Source of the DNA: Dyadobacter koreensis
GTDB taxonomy: Bacteria > Bacteroidota > Bacteroidia > Cytophagales > Spirosomataceae
DNA length: 64,000 nucleotides
Reading direction: 5' to 3'
Assembly (NCBI RefSeq): GCF_900108855.1
Contig: NZ_FNXY01000001.1
Coordinates: 496,001 to 560,000, forward strand
This document shows positions 1-8,927 of this stretch, piece after piece (positions within the stretch are counted from its first letter, which is position 1; the number at the start of each line of letters is the position of its first letter). The notes beneath the pieces were generated by a model that searched no databases, was not told the DNA's origin, and was given only the letters and a program-made list of their open reading frames with translations. Made by a program: the position numbers and the translations under genes.

Positions 1-1
1 A

Positions 2-772
2 AGCGTATCAACAGCAGGTGCAGAAGTTAAATCTGCAATCTCAGATTCTGAGATAAATACATTAAATAGTGTAAATTCTGCAACTGTTGCAGCAGTTGCC
101 GCAGGTGGCGCATTGTCTCCGGAACTTAAAGCAATTTTGGATAAAGCTATGGCCAACCCTGCTGTTGCTGCCTATCTTCCGAAATTCACATTCCCAGTTG
201 TTGAGGGCGTTACATTGAGAGGTACCAGGGTCGGAGCTACTGACGCGGTCGAGAAAGTAGAAAAAGTTTTAGTAACAGACGCGTGTCTTGCTGATGCTCA
301 GGCAAAGTTTGATGTTGTTAAAGCAAGACTGGATGCTTCTAAGGCTACGGAAACTCAAAAAGTAACTGCGGCATATAATGCAGCAATTCAGCCAATTGCA
401 GGCCAACAAACTGCTTGTACTGATGGACTAACAGCAAAATATGCCGAATACAGAACGTCTACCCAGGCACAGGCATCAGCCGCTCTGGCTGACATCGAGG
501 CTGCGCAAGGAGCATTAGGTGACCTGTATCCTGTTCTCAAAGCTTTAGTAAATATTCAACTTCTTGGCGCGTTGAGTTCAATCAACACACTTCAGGCTGC
601 TGATGCTCAGGCATGTGTTGCAAAAGCTGCGGCTGCTACAACAAATGCTCAAGCTGCACAAACAGCTAACCTTGCAAAGGTTGAAGTTGCTTATACAGCG
701 GCTCTTACTGAGGCGAATACGGTAAAAGCTGCGGCAGTTGCTAGCTGCCATAACCAAGGTGGTGGAAATTAA
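2..772 (+). CDS. Ala-rich protein, 3' part (5' end outside window)
   Basis: The reading frame is open from base 2 to a TAA at 770-772, so the gene begins upstream of the window. The TTG at 113 is only an internal codon. The visible ~256 residues are very rich in Ala, Thr, Gln and Val, with helix-forming stretches such as VAKAAAATTNAQAAQTAN and four spaced Cys (in DACLADAQ, QQTACTDG, AQACVAKA, VASCHNQ). It ends in GGGN. No family is recognised. Composition suggests an exported, helical, low-complexity surface or periplasmic protein, but the signal peptide cannot be seen. It ends 7 bases before the YjbH-like gene and is probably in its operon. E. coli yjbEFGH also begins with a small low-complexity exported protein (YjbE); that likeness is positional only. 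Confidence 0.7.
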   Translation, partial: SVSTAGAEVKSAISDSEINTLNSVNSATVAAVAAGGALSPELKAILDKAMANPAVAAYLPKFTFPVVEGVTLRGTRVGATDAVEKVEKVLVTDACLADAQAKFDVVKARLDASKATETQKVTAAYNAAIQPIAGQQTACTDGLTAKYAEYRTSTQAQASAALADIEAAQGALGDLYPVLKALVNIQLLGALSSINTLQAADAQACVAKAAAATTNAQAAQTANLAKVEVAYTAALTEANTVKAAAVASCHNQGGGN

Positions 773-779
773 TATTCGA

Positions 780-1601
780 ATGATATTACATCCAATATTC
801 AGGAAGGGCGGTTTTTTACTGTCCTTCCTGATTTTGTTTTTCACAGGAAAGACAGCAACTGCGCAATTAAATATCACAGGTAAACCTGGATTAATATACG
901 TTCCTAGCGCTTCTTTTAACCCCGATGGGACATTTATTTTTGGCGGAAATTACAACCCAAAAAAATATAGTTTCAGAAGAAATAATCGAAATTCGGAAAA
1001 CACCTACTTCATCAATCTCACGCTATTAAAAAGGTTTGAAATTGGTTTAAATTTGACAAGATCGAATGGTGTTGGAAAGATAAGCGGTGTTGGAGATCGC
1101 CAGCTGGATATTAAATATCAGCTTTTTAAAGAAAAGACTATCATGCCCTCTATAGCGATTATTCTTTCCGCACCTTTCAGTATAAATAATTCTTTTACTA
1201 CTAATGCTTTGATGGCTACCAAATCGCTGAAAATATCTGAACAACTTGTTGCTGATGTGAGCTTGGGTTATGGTAGTCCCTACTATATTCTCCGTGACGA
1301 ATCCGAAAAAAGCAATTCAAATATTTTTGCCAATATGAAATTAAAAGAAAAGAAAGATCTCCCCTACCGTTATCTCTCTGGTCCGCTGGGTGGCGTGAGC
1401 CTGAGATATAAAAAGAATGCGGGAATTATGTTTGAATGGGATTCTCAAAATTTCAATATTGGAGCTTACGGAACGCTTTTTAAAAAATGGACAATCCAAG
1501 CTGGTTTGCTTAATTTCGATCAGATTACTTTCGGAACCTCATATTCATTAAATCTTAAAACATTACCCAAGCGGTTGAAGAATGCTGACGAAAATTACTA
1601 A
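780..1601 (+). CDS. YjbH-like outer-membrane protein, N-terminal half
   Basis: A 273-residue exported protein. I start it at the ATG at 780, just after the upstream stop, because it gives a clean signal peptide (FLLSFLILFFTGKTATAQ); an in-frame TTG at 738 lies inside the previous gene. The mature start, TGKPGLIYVPSASFNPDGTF, resembles the opening of YjbH proteins (G-x-x-GLI-x-x-PSA with DGT). YjbH is an outer-membrane barrel of exopolysaccharide operons such as E. coli yjbEFGH. The rest is alternating beta-strand sequence with aromatic ends, as in a barrel. Usual YjbH proteins are about 700 residues; this covers only the front part, and the next gene overlaps it by 20 bases and looks like the rear part. 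Likely role: polysaccharide export or surface retention, by family only. Confidence 0.65.
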   Translation: MILHPIFRKGGFLLSFLILFFTGKTATAQLNITGKPGLIYVPSASFNPDGTFIFGGNYNPKKYSFRRNNRNSENTYFINLTLLKRFEIGLNLTRSNGVGKISGVGDRQLDIKYQLFKEKTIMPSIAIILSAPFSINNSFTTNALMATKSLKISEQLVADVSLGYGSPYYILRDESEKSNSNIFANMKLKEKKDLPYRYLSGPLGGVSLRYKKNAGIMFEWDSQNFNIGAYGTLFKKWTIQAGLLNFDQITFGTSYSLNLKTLPKRLKNADENY

Positions 1602-2712
1602 ACTGGCTTTAACTGCTTTACTTTCGATCCTCTTTCTTCAGGTTAAAGGACAATCAGAACTCTCGGAAAACAAGAGAGCTTCACTTTGGAGAAATTTCGA
1701 AAATGTTACTCTTGATTCAATTAAGGGGAGAGCTATTTACGAACAACGCCTAGATAGAAATCCACTTTATGGCCTTTTAGAAATGCGTAAAGCGCTTCGT
1801 GATAGTTCTGTGATTGAGTATTTGCCAATGTTTCAGGGTGTGATTCTCGGCCAATACAAGTTAGGTAACACAATTAGATTTCGTTCTCTTCCTGATGAAG
1901 ATCGTAAACTACAAAGACAAAGATTTTTCCAGGAACCCAAGCGTTACAAGTTCGACTTCTGGCTTCAACCAATTTTCGCAGCAAATTTTGGAAATCGAAT
2001 GAAACCAATTCAAAGTAATACCAGTATTCTTCTCCAAACGCAATTTCATCTTTGGCAAGGACTCGTGTTGAATGCAGGTATTTTGTTTCCGATTACAAAT
2101 GACCTAGATAACAGGCCAAAAATAATCCGTCCCGCGCCTTTCTTTCTAAATCAATTTTATGCATCTGGTAAGCACTTCTTCAGTGCTTCGCTTGGATATT
2201 TTTACAACGATCAATACGGTTTCAATTTTCAGTATAGAAATGCTGATTTAAGTCTCCCACTGTCATTTGGTTTCGAAGGAAGTTTAACTGGAAAGTATAA
2301 TTACCCGAGGGGTGGGATATACGCGGGGCCAATAGATCAACTCTTGGCCATTGCAGATATTTCCTATCGACTAAACCGTCCCGACGTAACTTTAAAGCTT
2401 TCTGGAGGGCAGTATTTGTGGAAAGATCGTGGAGTAAGATTTGAGTTCATAAGACAATTTACAAACGTGGAAATTGGTCTGTATGCAATGAAGACAAAAA
2501 ATGGATCTACCGCTGGATTCAATTTTGCAATTCCTATTCCCCCAGGAAAAATCATTCAGGGAGCCAAAGCCAGGTTCAGAACCACGGACGAGTTCCGCTG
2601 GGAATATTCTTATACGCGTGGATTCCAGATTGGAGAGCGTTACAGAACGGGGTACCAACTGGATCAAAAACTCAGACAATATCATGTCAATTATCTAAAT
2701 AGTCAGAGATAG
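1582..2712 (+). CDS. YjbH-like outer-membrane protein, C-terminal half
   Basis: A 376-residue protein starting with ATG at 1582, overlapping the preceding gene by 20 bases in another frame. It has its own signal peptide (LALTALLSILFLQVKGQ), so this is a true second exported polypeptide and not a simple frameshift fragment. Residues of the type LSGGQYLWKDRGVRFEFIRQ, then FTNVEIGLYAMKTKNG and FNFAIPIPPGK, match the C-terminal pattern of YjbH (G-x-YL-x-x-D-x-G, R-x-F-x-N-x-x-x-G-x-Y, then a final iPlG strand). The whole is beta-rich and aromatic, as in an outer-membrane barrel. Translational overlap suggests equal production with the first half. Could instead be an unrelated barrel; comparison to full-length YjbH would decide. 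Confidence 0.6.
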   Translation: MLTKITKLALTALLSILFLQVKGQSELSENKRASLWRNFENVTLDSIKGRAIYEQRLDRNPLYGLLEMRKALRDSSVIEYLPMFQGVILGQYKLGNTIRFRSLPDEDRKLQRQRFFQEPKRYKFDFWLQPIFAANFGNRMKPIQSNTSILLQTQFHLWQGLVLNAGILFPITNDLDNRPKIIRPAPFFLNQFYASGKHFFSASLGYFYNDQYGFNFQYRNADLSLPLSFGFEGSLTGKYNYPRGGIYAGPIDQLLAIADISYRLNRPDVTLKLSGGQYLWKDRGVRFEFIRQFTNVEIGLYAMKTKNGSTAGFNFAIPIPPGKIIQGAKARFRTTDEFRWEYSYTRGFQIGERYRTGYQLDQKLRQYHVNYLNSQR

Positions 2713-2789
2713 ACCTCTTCCTTATCTGGAATTGATTATGGGCTACAATGTAATTTGAGATTTTTTCTTTTCATACGGGTGTATTCGCT

Positions 2790-2797
2790 TATATTTG
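2790..2797 (+). promoter_or_regulatory. Bacteroidota -7 promoter element for rfbD
   Basis: TATATTTG fits the Bacteroidota sigma-A -7 consensus TAnnTTTG exactly and lies 22 bases before the rfbD ATG. No clean TTTG -33 box is found at the usual 17-23 base spacing, so support is partial. Confidence 0.4.
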
Positions 2798-2819
2798 CGG
2801 CCCAAATCGATGAAAATAT

Positions 2820-3671
2820 ATGAAAATAATAGTTCTTGGAGCATCAGGACAACTCGGTCATTGTCTAAAAAAAGTTGCAGATGAAAGAAGTATCACAGAC
2901 ATTTCCTTCCCTTCCGAGCAAGATGGAAATATTCTTGAACCGACTCTGCTAGACATTTTATTCGAGAAAGAGAAACCCGAATTTGTAATTAATTGTGCGG
3001 CATATACAGCTGTTGACAAAGCGGAAGACGAAATTGATATTTGCCGAAAAGTGAACAATGACGGAGCCGAAAACATTGCCAAAGTTTGCTCTAAATATAA
3101 TTCCACGCTGATTCATGTATCAACAGACTTTGTTTTTAAAGGAAATGTTCCGCAACTGCTCGTCGAAACGGACCCCGCTGAGCCTGAAAATATCTACGGT
3201 CTGACAAAACTAGAGGGAGAGATTGCAATTTCTAAAACTTTGACAAAACACTTTACTCTGCGCACGAGCTGGCTTTATTCGGAGTTTGGAAATAACTTTG
3301 TAAAGACAATGCTTCGTCTTGGGAAAGAGAGAGATGAACTTGGCGTCATTATTGATCAGGCGGGCTCTCCGACGTATGCAATTGATCTGGCCGGTGCTAT
3401 TTTTGATATAATTCATTCGGAAAGTTCAGCATATGGAATCTATCATTACAGCAATGAAGGGGTAACTTCCTGGTTTGATTTCGCCAAAACCATCTTTGAT
3501 ATCAGCCAAGTAGAGGTTCATGTAAAACCAGTTAAAACGGTAGAGTATGTAACCAAAGCCGTCCGTCCAGCTTATTCGGTAATGGACAAAACAAAAATAA
3601 AAAATACTTTTGGAATAAGAATTCCTTACTGGACTGATAGCTTGAAGGAATGTATTTCAAGACTTTCTTAA
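2820..3671 (+). CDS. rfbD: dTDP-4-dehydrorhamnose reductase
   Basis: A 283-residue short-chain reductase that performs the last step of dTDP-L-rhamnose synthesis, NAD(P)H reduction of dTDP-4-dehydrorhamnose. Visible features: Rossmann motif GASGQLG (residues 7-13), the family signature YTAVDKAE (62-69), STDFVF (101-106), and catalytic Tyr126-x3-Lys130 in YGLTK. Length is normal. rfbA, rfbB and rfbC are not in the window, so the rest of the pathway must be elsewhere. A -7 promoter element sits just upstream and a strong terminator follows, so it is probably a single-gene unit. Its position beside polysaccharide genes fits rhamnose supply to a surface glycan. Confidence 0.9.
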   Translation: MKIIVLGASGQLGHCLKKVADERSITDISFPSEQDGNILEPTLLDILFEKEKPEFVINCAAYTAVDKAEDEIDICRKVNNDGAENIAKVCSKYNSTLIHVSTDFVFKGNVPQLLVETDPAEPENIYGLTKLEGEIAISKTLTKHFTLRTSWLYSEFGNNFVKTMLRLGKERDELGVIIDQAGSPTYAIDLAGAIFDIIHSESSAYGIYHYSNEGVTSWFDFAKTIFDISQVEVHVKPVKTVEYVTKAVRPAYSVMDKTKIKNTFGIRIPYWTDSLKECISRLS

Positions 3672-3686
3672 GATACCTTAATCTGG

Positions 3687-3721
3687 ATGCCGTAGAAATT
3701 CTGCTTCTGCGGCATTTTTTT
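3687..3721. terminator. Bidirectional intrinsic terminator
   Basis: An 11-bp stem (3687-3697 with 3705-3715, one G-T wobble), a 7-base loop, and a run of seven T on the + strand. It lies between the convergent rfbD and T9SS cargo genes, 4 bases from the end of the latter. Confidence 0.8.
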
Positions 3722-3724
3722 GCA

Positions 3725-5560
3725 TTACCGCTGCAAAAAAACAGTTCCTCGCCGAGTAAATTCATGTCCACGGTTATTTTTGTATTGAAGAACATATGTA
3801 TAAGTCCCTATCAGGGCATCTGTGCCGTTGACCTTTCCATCCCACGGTATCTCGGATTTTTTACCATGATGTACAATGTTGCCCCATCGGTCATAAATCC
3901 TAAGATCTACACCTTCCCCATTACTGATCACTATGTCGAAAGCATCGTTTATATGATCTCCATTAGGCGTGAAAATATCGGGAATAAAGACAGATGCATC
4001 GCAAACTCCAAAATTCACGTCCAATTTTTTCTCTATATAACAAGATGGATCATGTTCATCCAATACTCTAACGTAGTAGACATCTTTGCCTGACCCGGAA
4101 ACCTGAATTTTACGAAGATGTTCGTTTTCGACGGATACCCCTTTGCCGGTCCAGACAATCGAAGCATTTGCCCGAACTGATAATTCCAAAAGACCGCATT
4201 CAAGGGTTGAATAGTCAGCAGAGATTTCAAGGATTTTAACATTTATTGACGTCGATATAACCTTCTTATCCAGACACTCTCCGATCAATATTACGGAATA
4301 ATCACCCGAACTCTTTGGAGTATACGTTCTCATATTAGCTCCTCGAATTTCTTGCTTTCCATTGTACCACTGAAAAACATATTTTGAAAAACGGTGGTTC
4401 GTTTCAGCTGTTAGTGTGACATCATTACATTTATCGTCAATTTGTATCGTGACCGTGGGATCAAGGATTGGCGGAGTTACGAAATAATTAGGAAGACCCA
4501 TACTGTTGACGCCCGCCGGCAGTTCAAACCCATTATTAACGTAAGCACATTTTGATCCTTTAAGATCCGGAGTATGGATCACTCCCAAATATTTAAGACC
4601 AGACCGCGCAACATAGATCTTACCATCCGGCCCCAGTTGCATAGACCCGAAATAGGATTCAGGCGGTTTTCCGATCTCGGTTTTGGACGCGATGATTTTT
4701 TTTGCATCCATATCTGATATATCCAGCTGAAAAATAGAACTTCCCACATTTACCGTTTCACTTACATATAAAAATTTTCCGCTTGGTGAAAACTCTAATC
4801 CGTAAGCTGATAAAAAATCCATATGCTTTAAAGATACTTCATCAGAAAGTGTTCCGAGGCTGTTGTCGAAATTAAATAGTTGATATTGACTTTTTCCAAA
4901 TACGGCCATGGCAAGTTTATCGCCCTGCTGAGAAAACTTCATATTGCCAACAGATTTATAAAAATCGAGCGGAGTTCCAATTTTGCTCACAACCGAAGAT
5001 TTGGCAATTCCTTGCTCAGTCAGCAAAAAACTTCTAAAAACCCTGTTCCCATTCTCATGGGCAAGAATCCAGAAATCCCTTTGATTACAATGTTGAACAG
5101 CAGCCAACTTTTCTGTTGAGTTTTCCAAAAGAACACTTCTGGAAACCACACCACCGTTCCCTTTGTAAAGACTAATATCGATGGTAACACATACTAATTT
5201 GGTAAAGGTAGAAAACACGTAATAAATGTTTGGATTACCAGGCATCGGAACAATCAGTGCACTTTGTGTTGAGGTATCATCTCCGCCCAGCTGTGTATCT
5301 GCTGAAATAAGCTTATGTTTTTTATTCCAAATTCTAATTCCGTCAGTATATAAAATCAGGTTTCCCTTTTCATCAGCTATTGAGGAACAACCTTCTCTTT
5401 GATATAACGCTCCGTCCCTTAGCCCAACCGGTTTACCTGAATTAAAATCTAACCCGGCATTATACCCAAAATACCATATGTTTGCACGCTTTCCTGGCTG
5501 AGAATATGACTGAGCAGAAGTCAAAAGTATTCCAGAGAAAAGAATAATAAATCGAAACAT
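3725..5560 (-). CDS. T9SS type B cargo protein with CHU_C domain
   Basis: A 611-residue secreted protein. A signal peptide (FIILFSGILLTSAQSYSQ) leads into about 340 residues that look like a beta-propeller (repeats such as FSPSGKFLYVSE and LGPDGKIYVARSG). One or two Ig/PKD-like domains follow (about 370-520). Residues 525-611 are a typical gliding-motility-associated C-terminal domain: FTPNGDHINDAF, IYDRWGNIV, PWDG, GTYTYVLQY and a closing VFLQR. That domain directs export and surface attachment through the type IX secretion system in Bacteroidota. What the propeller binds is unknown. It is convergent with rfbD and separated by a terminator. Confidence 0.85.
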   Translation of the reverse strand: MFRFIILFSGILLTSAQSYSQPGKRANIWYFGYNAGLDFNSGKPVGLRDGALYQREGCSSIADEKGNLILYTDGIRIWNKKHKLISADTQLGGDDTSTQSALIVPMPGNPNIYYVFSTFTKLVCVTIDISLYKGNGGVVSRSVLLENSTEKLAAVQHCNQRDFWILAHENGNRVFRSFLLTEQGIAKSSVVSKIGTPLDFYKSVGNMKFSQQGDKLAMAVFGKSQYQLFNFDNSLGTLSDEVSLKHMDFLSAYGLEFSPSGKFLYVSETVNVGSSIFQLDISDMDAKKIIASKTEIGKPPESYFGSMQLGPDGKIYVARSGLKYLGVIHTPDLKGSKCAYVNNGFELPAGVNSMGLPNYFVTPPILDPTVTIQIDDKCNDVTLTAETNHRFSKYVFQWYNGKQEIRGANMRTYTPKSSGDYSVILIGECLDKKVISTSINVKILEISADYSTLECGLLELSVRANASIVWTGKGVSVENEHLRKIQVSGSGKDVYYVRVLDEHDPSCYIEKKLDVNFGVCDASVFIPDIFTPNGDHINDAFDIVISNGEGVDLRIYDRWGNIVHHGKKSEIPWDGKVNGTDALIGTYTYVLQYKNNRGHEFTRRGTVFLQR

Positions 5561-6823
5561 GTCAGCTTATTTTTCCGTTGAGTAAATGTTTGATTATTAT
5601 AAAGTTAGAGATGAAAAACGGAAAGTAATAACCGAAGTTTTATTTAATTGTTAACTTAATCGAATTATCAGTTACATGCCATATTTAATCTCAAAAAAAT
5701 CACAAAGACACTGTCATAATAGTCAGCTCACTGCAAATGACCATCGAATATTTTAATCGTGAGGTAACATTATCAAGATAATTAACGAAAAACTGGGCCT
5801 CAAAATCCTTTTCACCTTCCCTGTTAACGGAAAACTACCTCCTATTTGATTTAAAAATGGCCCGGTCGTTTTATATTAATCCTGATTTAATCCAGAATTA
5901 ATAACATCCAAACTTGCCAAACTGCATTTTTTTCACGTAGAACTATCTCACGCAGGGGAAAGACATAAAATTTTCTGTTTTGCAGAGCTTATAATTTCCG
6001 TCTTTCAATTTTAAGTTTATTGCTATCTAAGAAGCCATCACTCAAAAATGATAAATTAGGCATTTGTAGTTTAGCTAAAACATGCCCAAATGCTCCTTAT
6101 AATAGTATTATTTCTTTTACAACCCTGAATTGTAAACGTGCTTATCTTTTCAAAAATTGTTTGCCAAACGTTAATAACCGAGACTCCTATTTCTCCAAAA
6201 TCTGGCTAATCTGGCATGTGAAGTAATTCTATTTAGAAAAATTTATTTTCATATAGAGAAAGTTCTATATATAATTTTGATTTTTAAAAGAAAAATACCA
6301 AACGACAACCGTTTACATGGATGTTTACGAATACATTCTACGAACTTTAAGTAAGTAATTCACAGTATAAAACATATATAATTGTAATTTTTACAGTATT
6401 TTCAAATGAAAAATAGCTACTTTTCGATAATATATTTTGCCGTTAAATCATTTTGATTTTTTTTTAATTCTTTTTGTCTCTACCTTAGTTTTGTAATAGA
6501 AACGCAGTTCCGAAAGATTCATAAAATATTTTCTATAATTCCTCACTTCGATGTGGTAGATGTCAGTTTTGTTATATCCTCTGCATCGCGATGAAAAGTC
6601 AGGAATTAATCATACTTCAAGGTGTATAACACCGCACTCAACGATAATTAAGTAGCAGGCTGAATTTTGCCTGGATTGAAAAGTATTGCCTATACAATTT
6701 ACGAAAAACCGACGGCCAGCAAAATGGCTGAAAATCGGTACGAAATCGCTGTGCCCAAACCGTATTATCATTATTTACCCAACTCATATTAGTAACTATT
6801 TTTAACACTCAAACCAAGCAAAA
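5561..6823. other. 1.26-kb AT-rich non-coding region
   Basis: No convincing gene. The longest frame (6020-6226, 68 codons) has poor composition and no recognised family. The stretch is clearly more AT-rich than neighbouring genes. It contains an imperfect inverted repeat at 5875-5902 and 8-base arms at 5572-5579/5617-5624. It must contain the promoters for the minus-strand T9SS cargo gene and for the + strand GME-like gene; I could not place either with confidence. Confidence 0.5.
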
Positions 6824-7840
6824 ATGAAAAAAGTAATTGTACTAGGAGGCGGTGGTTTTATTGGCGGACATCTCGCTAAAAGGTTGAAAGAGAACGGAAA
6901 TTATGTCAGAATCTGCGACATTAAAAATCATGAATATTTCGACCATCGGGAAATTTGTAACGAGTTTATTCTGGGTGATCTCACAGATCCAAAGACAGTT
7001 GAGCTTGTGATCGCAGAAGGCTGGGACGAAGTGTATCAGCTTGCAGCAGACATGGGCGGAGCAGGTTATATCTTCACAGGCCAGAATGATGCAAATGTTA
7101 TGCAAAACTCGGCGCTGATCAACCTGAACGTAGCGAAAGAAGCGACTGTTAAAAATATCAAGAAGCTATTCTACTCTTCATCTGCATGTATCTATCCGGA
7201 AAACAACCAGTTAGATCCGAATAATCCTAACTGCGAAGAAAGCTCAGCATATCCTGCAAATCCAGATTCTGAGTATGGATGGGAAAAACTTTTCAGCGAA
7301 AGACTCTTCAAAGCCTACAAAAGAAACTACAATTTGAATGTAAGAATTGCACGTTTTCATAACATCTTCGGCCCACAGGGAACCTGGAAAGGCGGGAAAG
7401 AAAAAGCACCGGCGGCCATGCTTCGTAAAGCAGCAGAAACACCGGACGGAGGTTCTTTTGAAGTTTGGGGAGACGGGCAGCAGACAAGATCTTTCCTTTA
7501 TGTTGAGGAATGCGTGACTGCTGTGTTAAGCCTGATGGAGTCAGAATTCGAAGGGCCTGTAAACATCGGGTCAGAAGAGAAGGTGACTATCAATCAGTTG
7601 GCACAAATGGCAATTGACATTTCCGGCAAAGATATTACAATCAAAAATATCTATGGCCAGGAGTTCATTGACAAATATGGCTTCAAGTGCCCTCTAGGCG
7701 TACGTGGAAGAAACTCCGATAATGCCTTGTTTAAAAAAGAACTTGGTTGGGAAGTGTCAGCCCCTCTCATTGAAGGAATGACAAAAACCTATGAATGGAT
7801 TAGTGAAGTTATCTCTCAACATCAGCTTGTTGAAGCCTAA
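6824..7840 (+). CDS. GDP-mannose 3,5-epimerase-like NAD-dependent epimerase
   Basis: A 338-residue extended-SDR enzyme. The Rossmann motif GGGGFIGGHL is at residues 8-17. The sequence closely follows plant GDP-mannose 3,5-epimerase: ADMGGAGYI, SSACIYPE, YGWEK, RFHNIFGPQGTWKGGKEKAP, WGDGQQTRSF, and VRGRNSDN near the end. The active-site residues of that enzyme are present: Cys122 in SACIY, Tyr151-x3-Lys155, and Lys194 in KEKAP, with the same Cys-to-Tyr spacing (29) as in Arabidopsis GME. The family converts GDP-D-mannose to GDP-L-galactose (and GDP-L-gulose). In the locus it would supply an activated L-sugar for polysaccharide synthesis. A related UDP-sugar epimerase role is less likely given these motifs. 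It begins after a 1.26-kb non-coding leader. Confidence 0.8.
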   Translation: MKKVIVLGGGGFIGGHLAKRLKENGNYVRICDIKNHEYFDHREICNEFILGDLTDPKTVELVIAEGWDEVYQLAADMGGAGYIFTGQNDANVMQNSALINLNVAKEATVKNIKKLFYSSSACIYPENNQLDPNNPNCEESSAYPANPDSEYGWEKLFSERLFKAYKRNYNLNVRIARFHNIFGPQGTWKGGKEKAPAAMLRKAAETPDGGSFEVWGDGQQTRSFLYVEECVTAVLSLMESEFEGPVNIGSEEKVTINQLAQMAIDISGKDITIKNIYGQEFIDKYGFKCPLGVRGRNSDNALFKKELGWEVSAPLIEGMTKTYEWISEVISQHQLVEA

Positions 7841-7882
7841 TTTATTGATGGCCAGCACAGCAGCTTAATAAACTATATACAT

Positions 7883-8650
7883 ATGGATAATGCATTCAAC
7901 ACTGTTACAGTTTTAGGATTTAAGGTTTTCAATGATGACCTAAAAAATATTCCGGTACAGGGCGAAAAGAGTAGAGTAATCAACTGCAGCATAAGCCCTA
8001 ACAATTATGGTTTAACGGTTAAAGATGCTGAATTCAAAAGTACGCTCCAGAATACAGATTTTCTCGTGTTAGACGGGGTTTACTTTGCGCTGGCCTCTAT
8101 TTTTTTACTCGGCAAAAACATCAAGCGAAATCAGGGTCCTGATGTCTACAAACATTTCGTGCAGCGCATGAATGAAACCTCAGGACGGGTTTTCTTTCTG
8201 GGATCCTCTGAAAAGGTACTTAGATTAATCAAAGACCGTATGAACCGAGAATATCCTAATATCACCGTAGGAACGTATTCTCCTCCATTCAAAAAGGAGT
8301 TTTCCGATCAGGATAACCAAGACATGATCGACGCCATTAACGCTTTCCAGCCTAACGTCTTATTCGTTGGTATGACCGCGCCAAAGCAGGAAAAATGGTC
8401 TGTAAAACATCGTGACTTACTAAATACTAATCTCATCGTTAGTATTGGGGCAGTGTTTGACTGGTATGCAGGAACTGAAAAGGAGATCAATCCCATCTGG
8501 TTTAAACTTAGACTCGGCTGGCTGCTCAGAATGATTTACAGACCAGAGATTTTTAAGCGGAACATGGGAAACACAATTGTATTTTTCCGAGACCTCACGC
8601 TAATTCTCTTAAGGCTAAAAAGGCAGCCTACCTTTCCAAATCTTTCGTAG
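7883..8650 (+). CDS. WecB/TagA/CpsF family glycosyltransferase (GT26)
   Basis: A 255-residue transferase. Family signatures are visible: NYGLTVKDAEF near the front, a DGV motif (VLDGVYFAL), RVFFLGSS, NVLFVGMTAPKQEKW, and GAVFDWYAGTEK followed by the basic, hydrophobic tail LGWLLRMIYRPEIFKRN that anchors such enzymes to the membrane face. GT26 enzymes add N-acetylmannosaminuronate, N-acetylmannosamine or glucose to lipid-linked intermediates in enterobacterial common antigen, teichoic acid or capsule synthesis. The acceptor here is unknown. It lies 42 bases after the epimerase gene, likely co-transcribed, and ends just before a large hairpin. Confidence 0.85.
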   Translation: MDNAFNTVTVLGFKVFNDDLKNIPVQGEKSRVINCSISPNNYGLTVKDAEFKSTLQNTDFLVLDGVYFALASIFLLGKNIKRNQGPDVYKHFVQRMNETSGRVFFLGSSEKVLRLIKDRMNREYPNITVGTYSPPFKKEFSDQDNQDMIDAINAFQPNVLFVGMTAPKQEKWSVKHRDLLNTNLIVSIGAVFDWYAGTEKEINPIWFKLRLGWLLRMIYRPEIFKRNMGNTIVFFRDLTLILLRLKRQPTFPNLS

Positions 8651-8680
8651 CAGAATTGCCTGGTGTGTTTAATGTTCGAA

Positions 8681-8722
8681 AATATTTAAGCAGGTCAGCC
8701 TTGGCTGACTTGCTTAAATATT
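8681..8722. terminator. Long hairpin terminator between convergent genes
   Basis: A 20-bp stem (8681-8700 with 8703-8722, one wobble) with a 2-base loop, 30 bases after the GT26 stop. No immediate U-run; a T-rich stretch starts about 10 bases later. It separates the + strand pair from the minus-strand exopolysaccharide operon. Confidence 0.7.
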
Positions 8723-8927
8723 AAAGTAATTATTTTTTATGTAGACTTTATGAAAGTTTAGAATGACGAGTTATGCCCGCACTTTTAAGTGTTTGAAAGA
8801 TATCAAAGCAAAAAATAATGACTCTTTTACGTTTACACATAAGCGTTAGAACGCTGCTTTCTACTTCACGATCCAGCATATGCCTGGCAAAGCATCGAGC
8901 TTAGCTGGTATCGTACTTCAAAAAAAA

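Noticed and set aside
578..877. 99-codon minus-strand frame over the Ala-rich gene end
   Set aside because: It is antisense to the supported + strand frame, Cys/Ser-rich, and has no recognisable motif.
3650..4093. 147-codon + strand frame
   Set aside because: Overlaps the rfbD end, the terminator and the CHU_C domain of the minus-strand gene; shadow frame.
6020..6226. 68-codon + strand frame
   Set aside because: Asn/Lys/Cys-rich composition of AT-rich DNA, no motif or conserved context.
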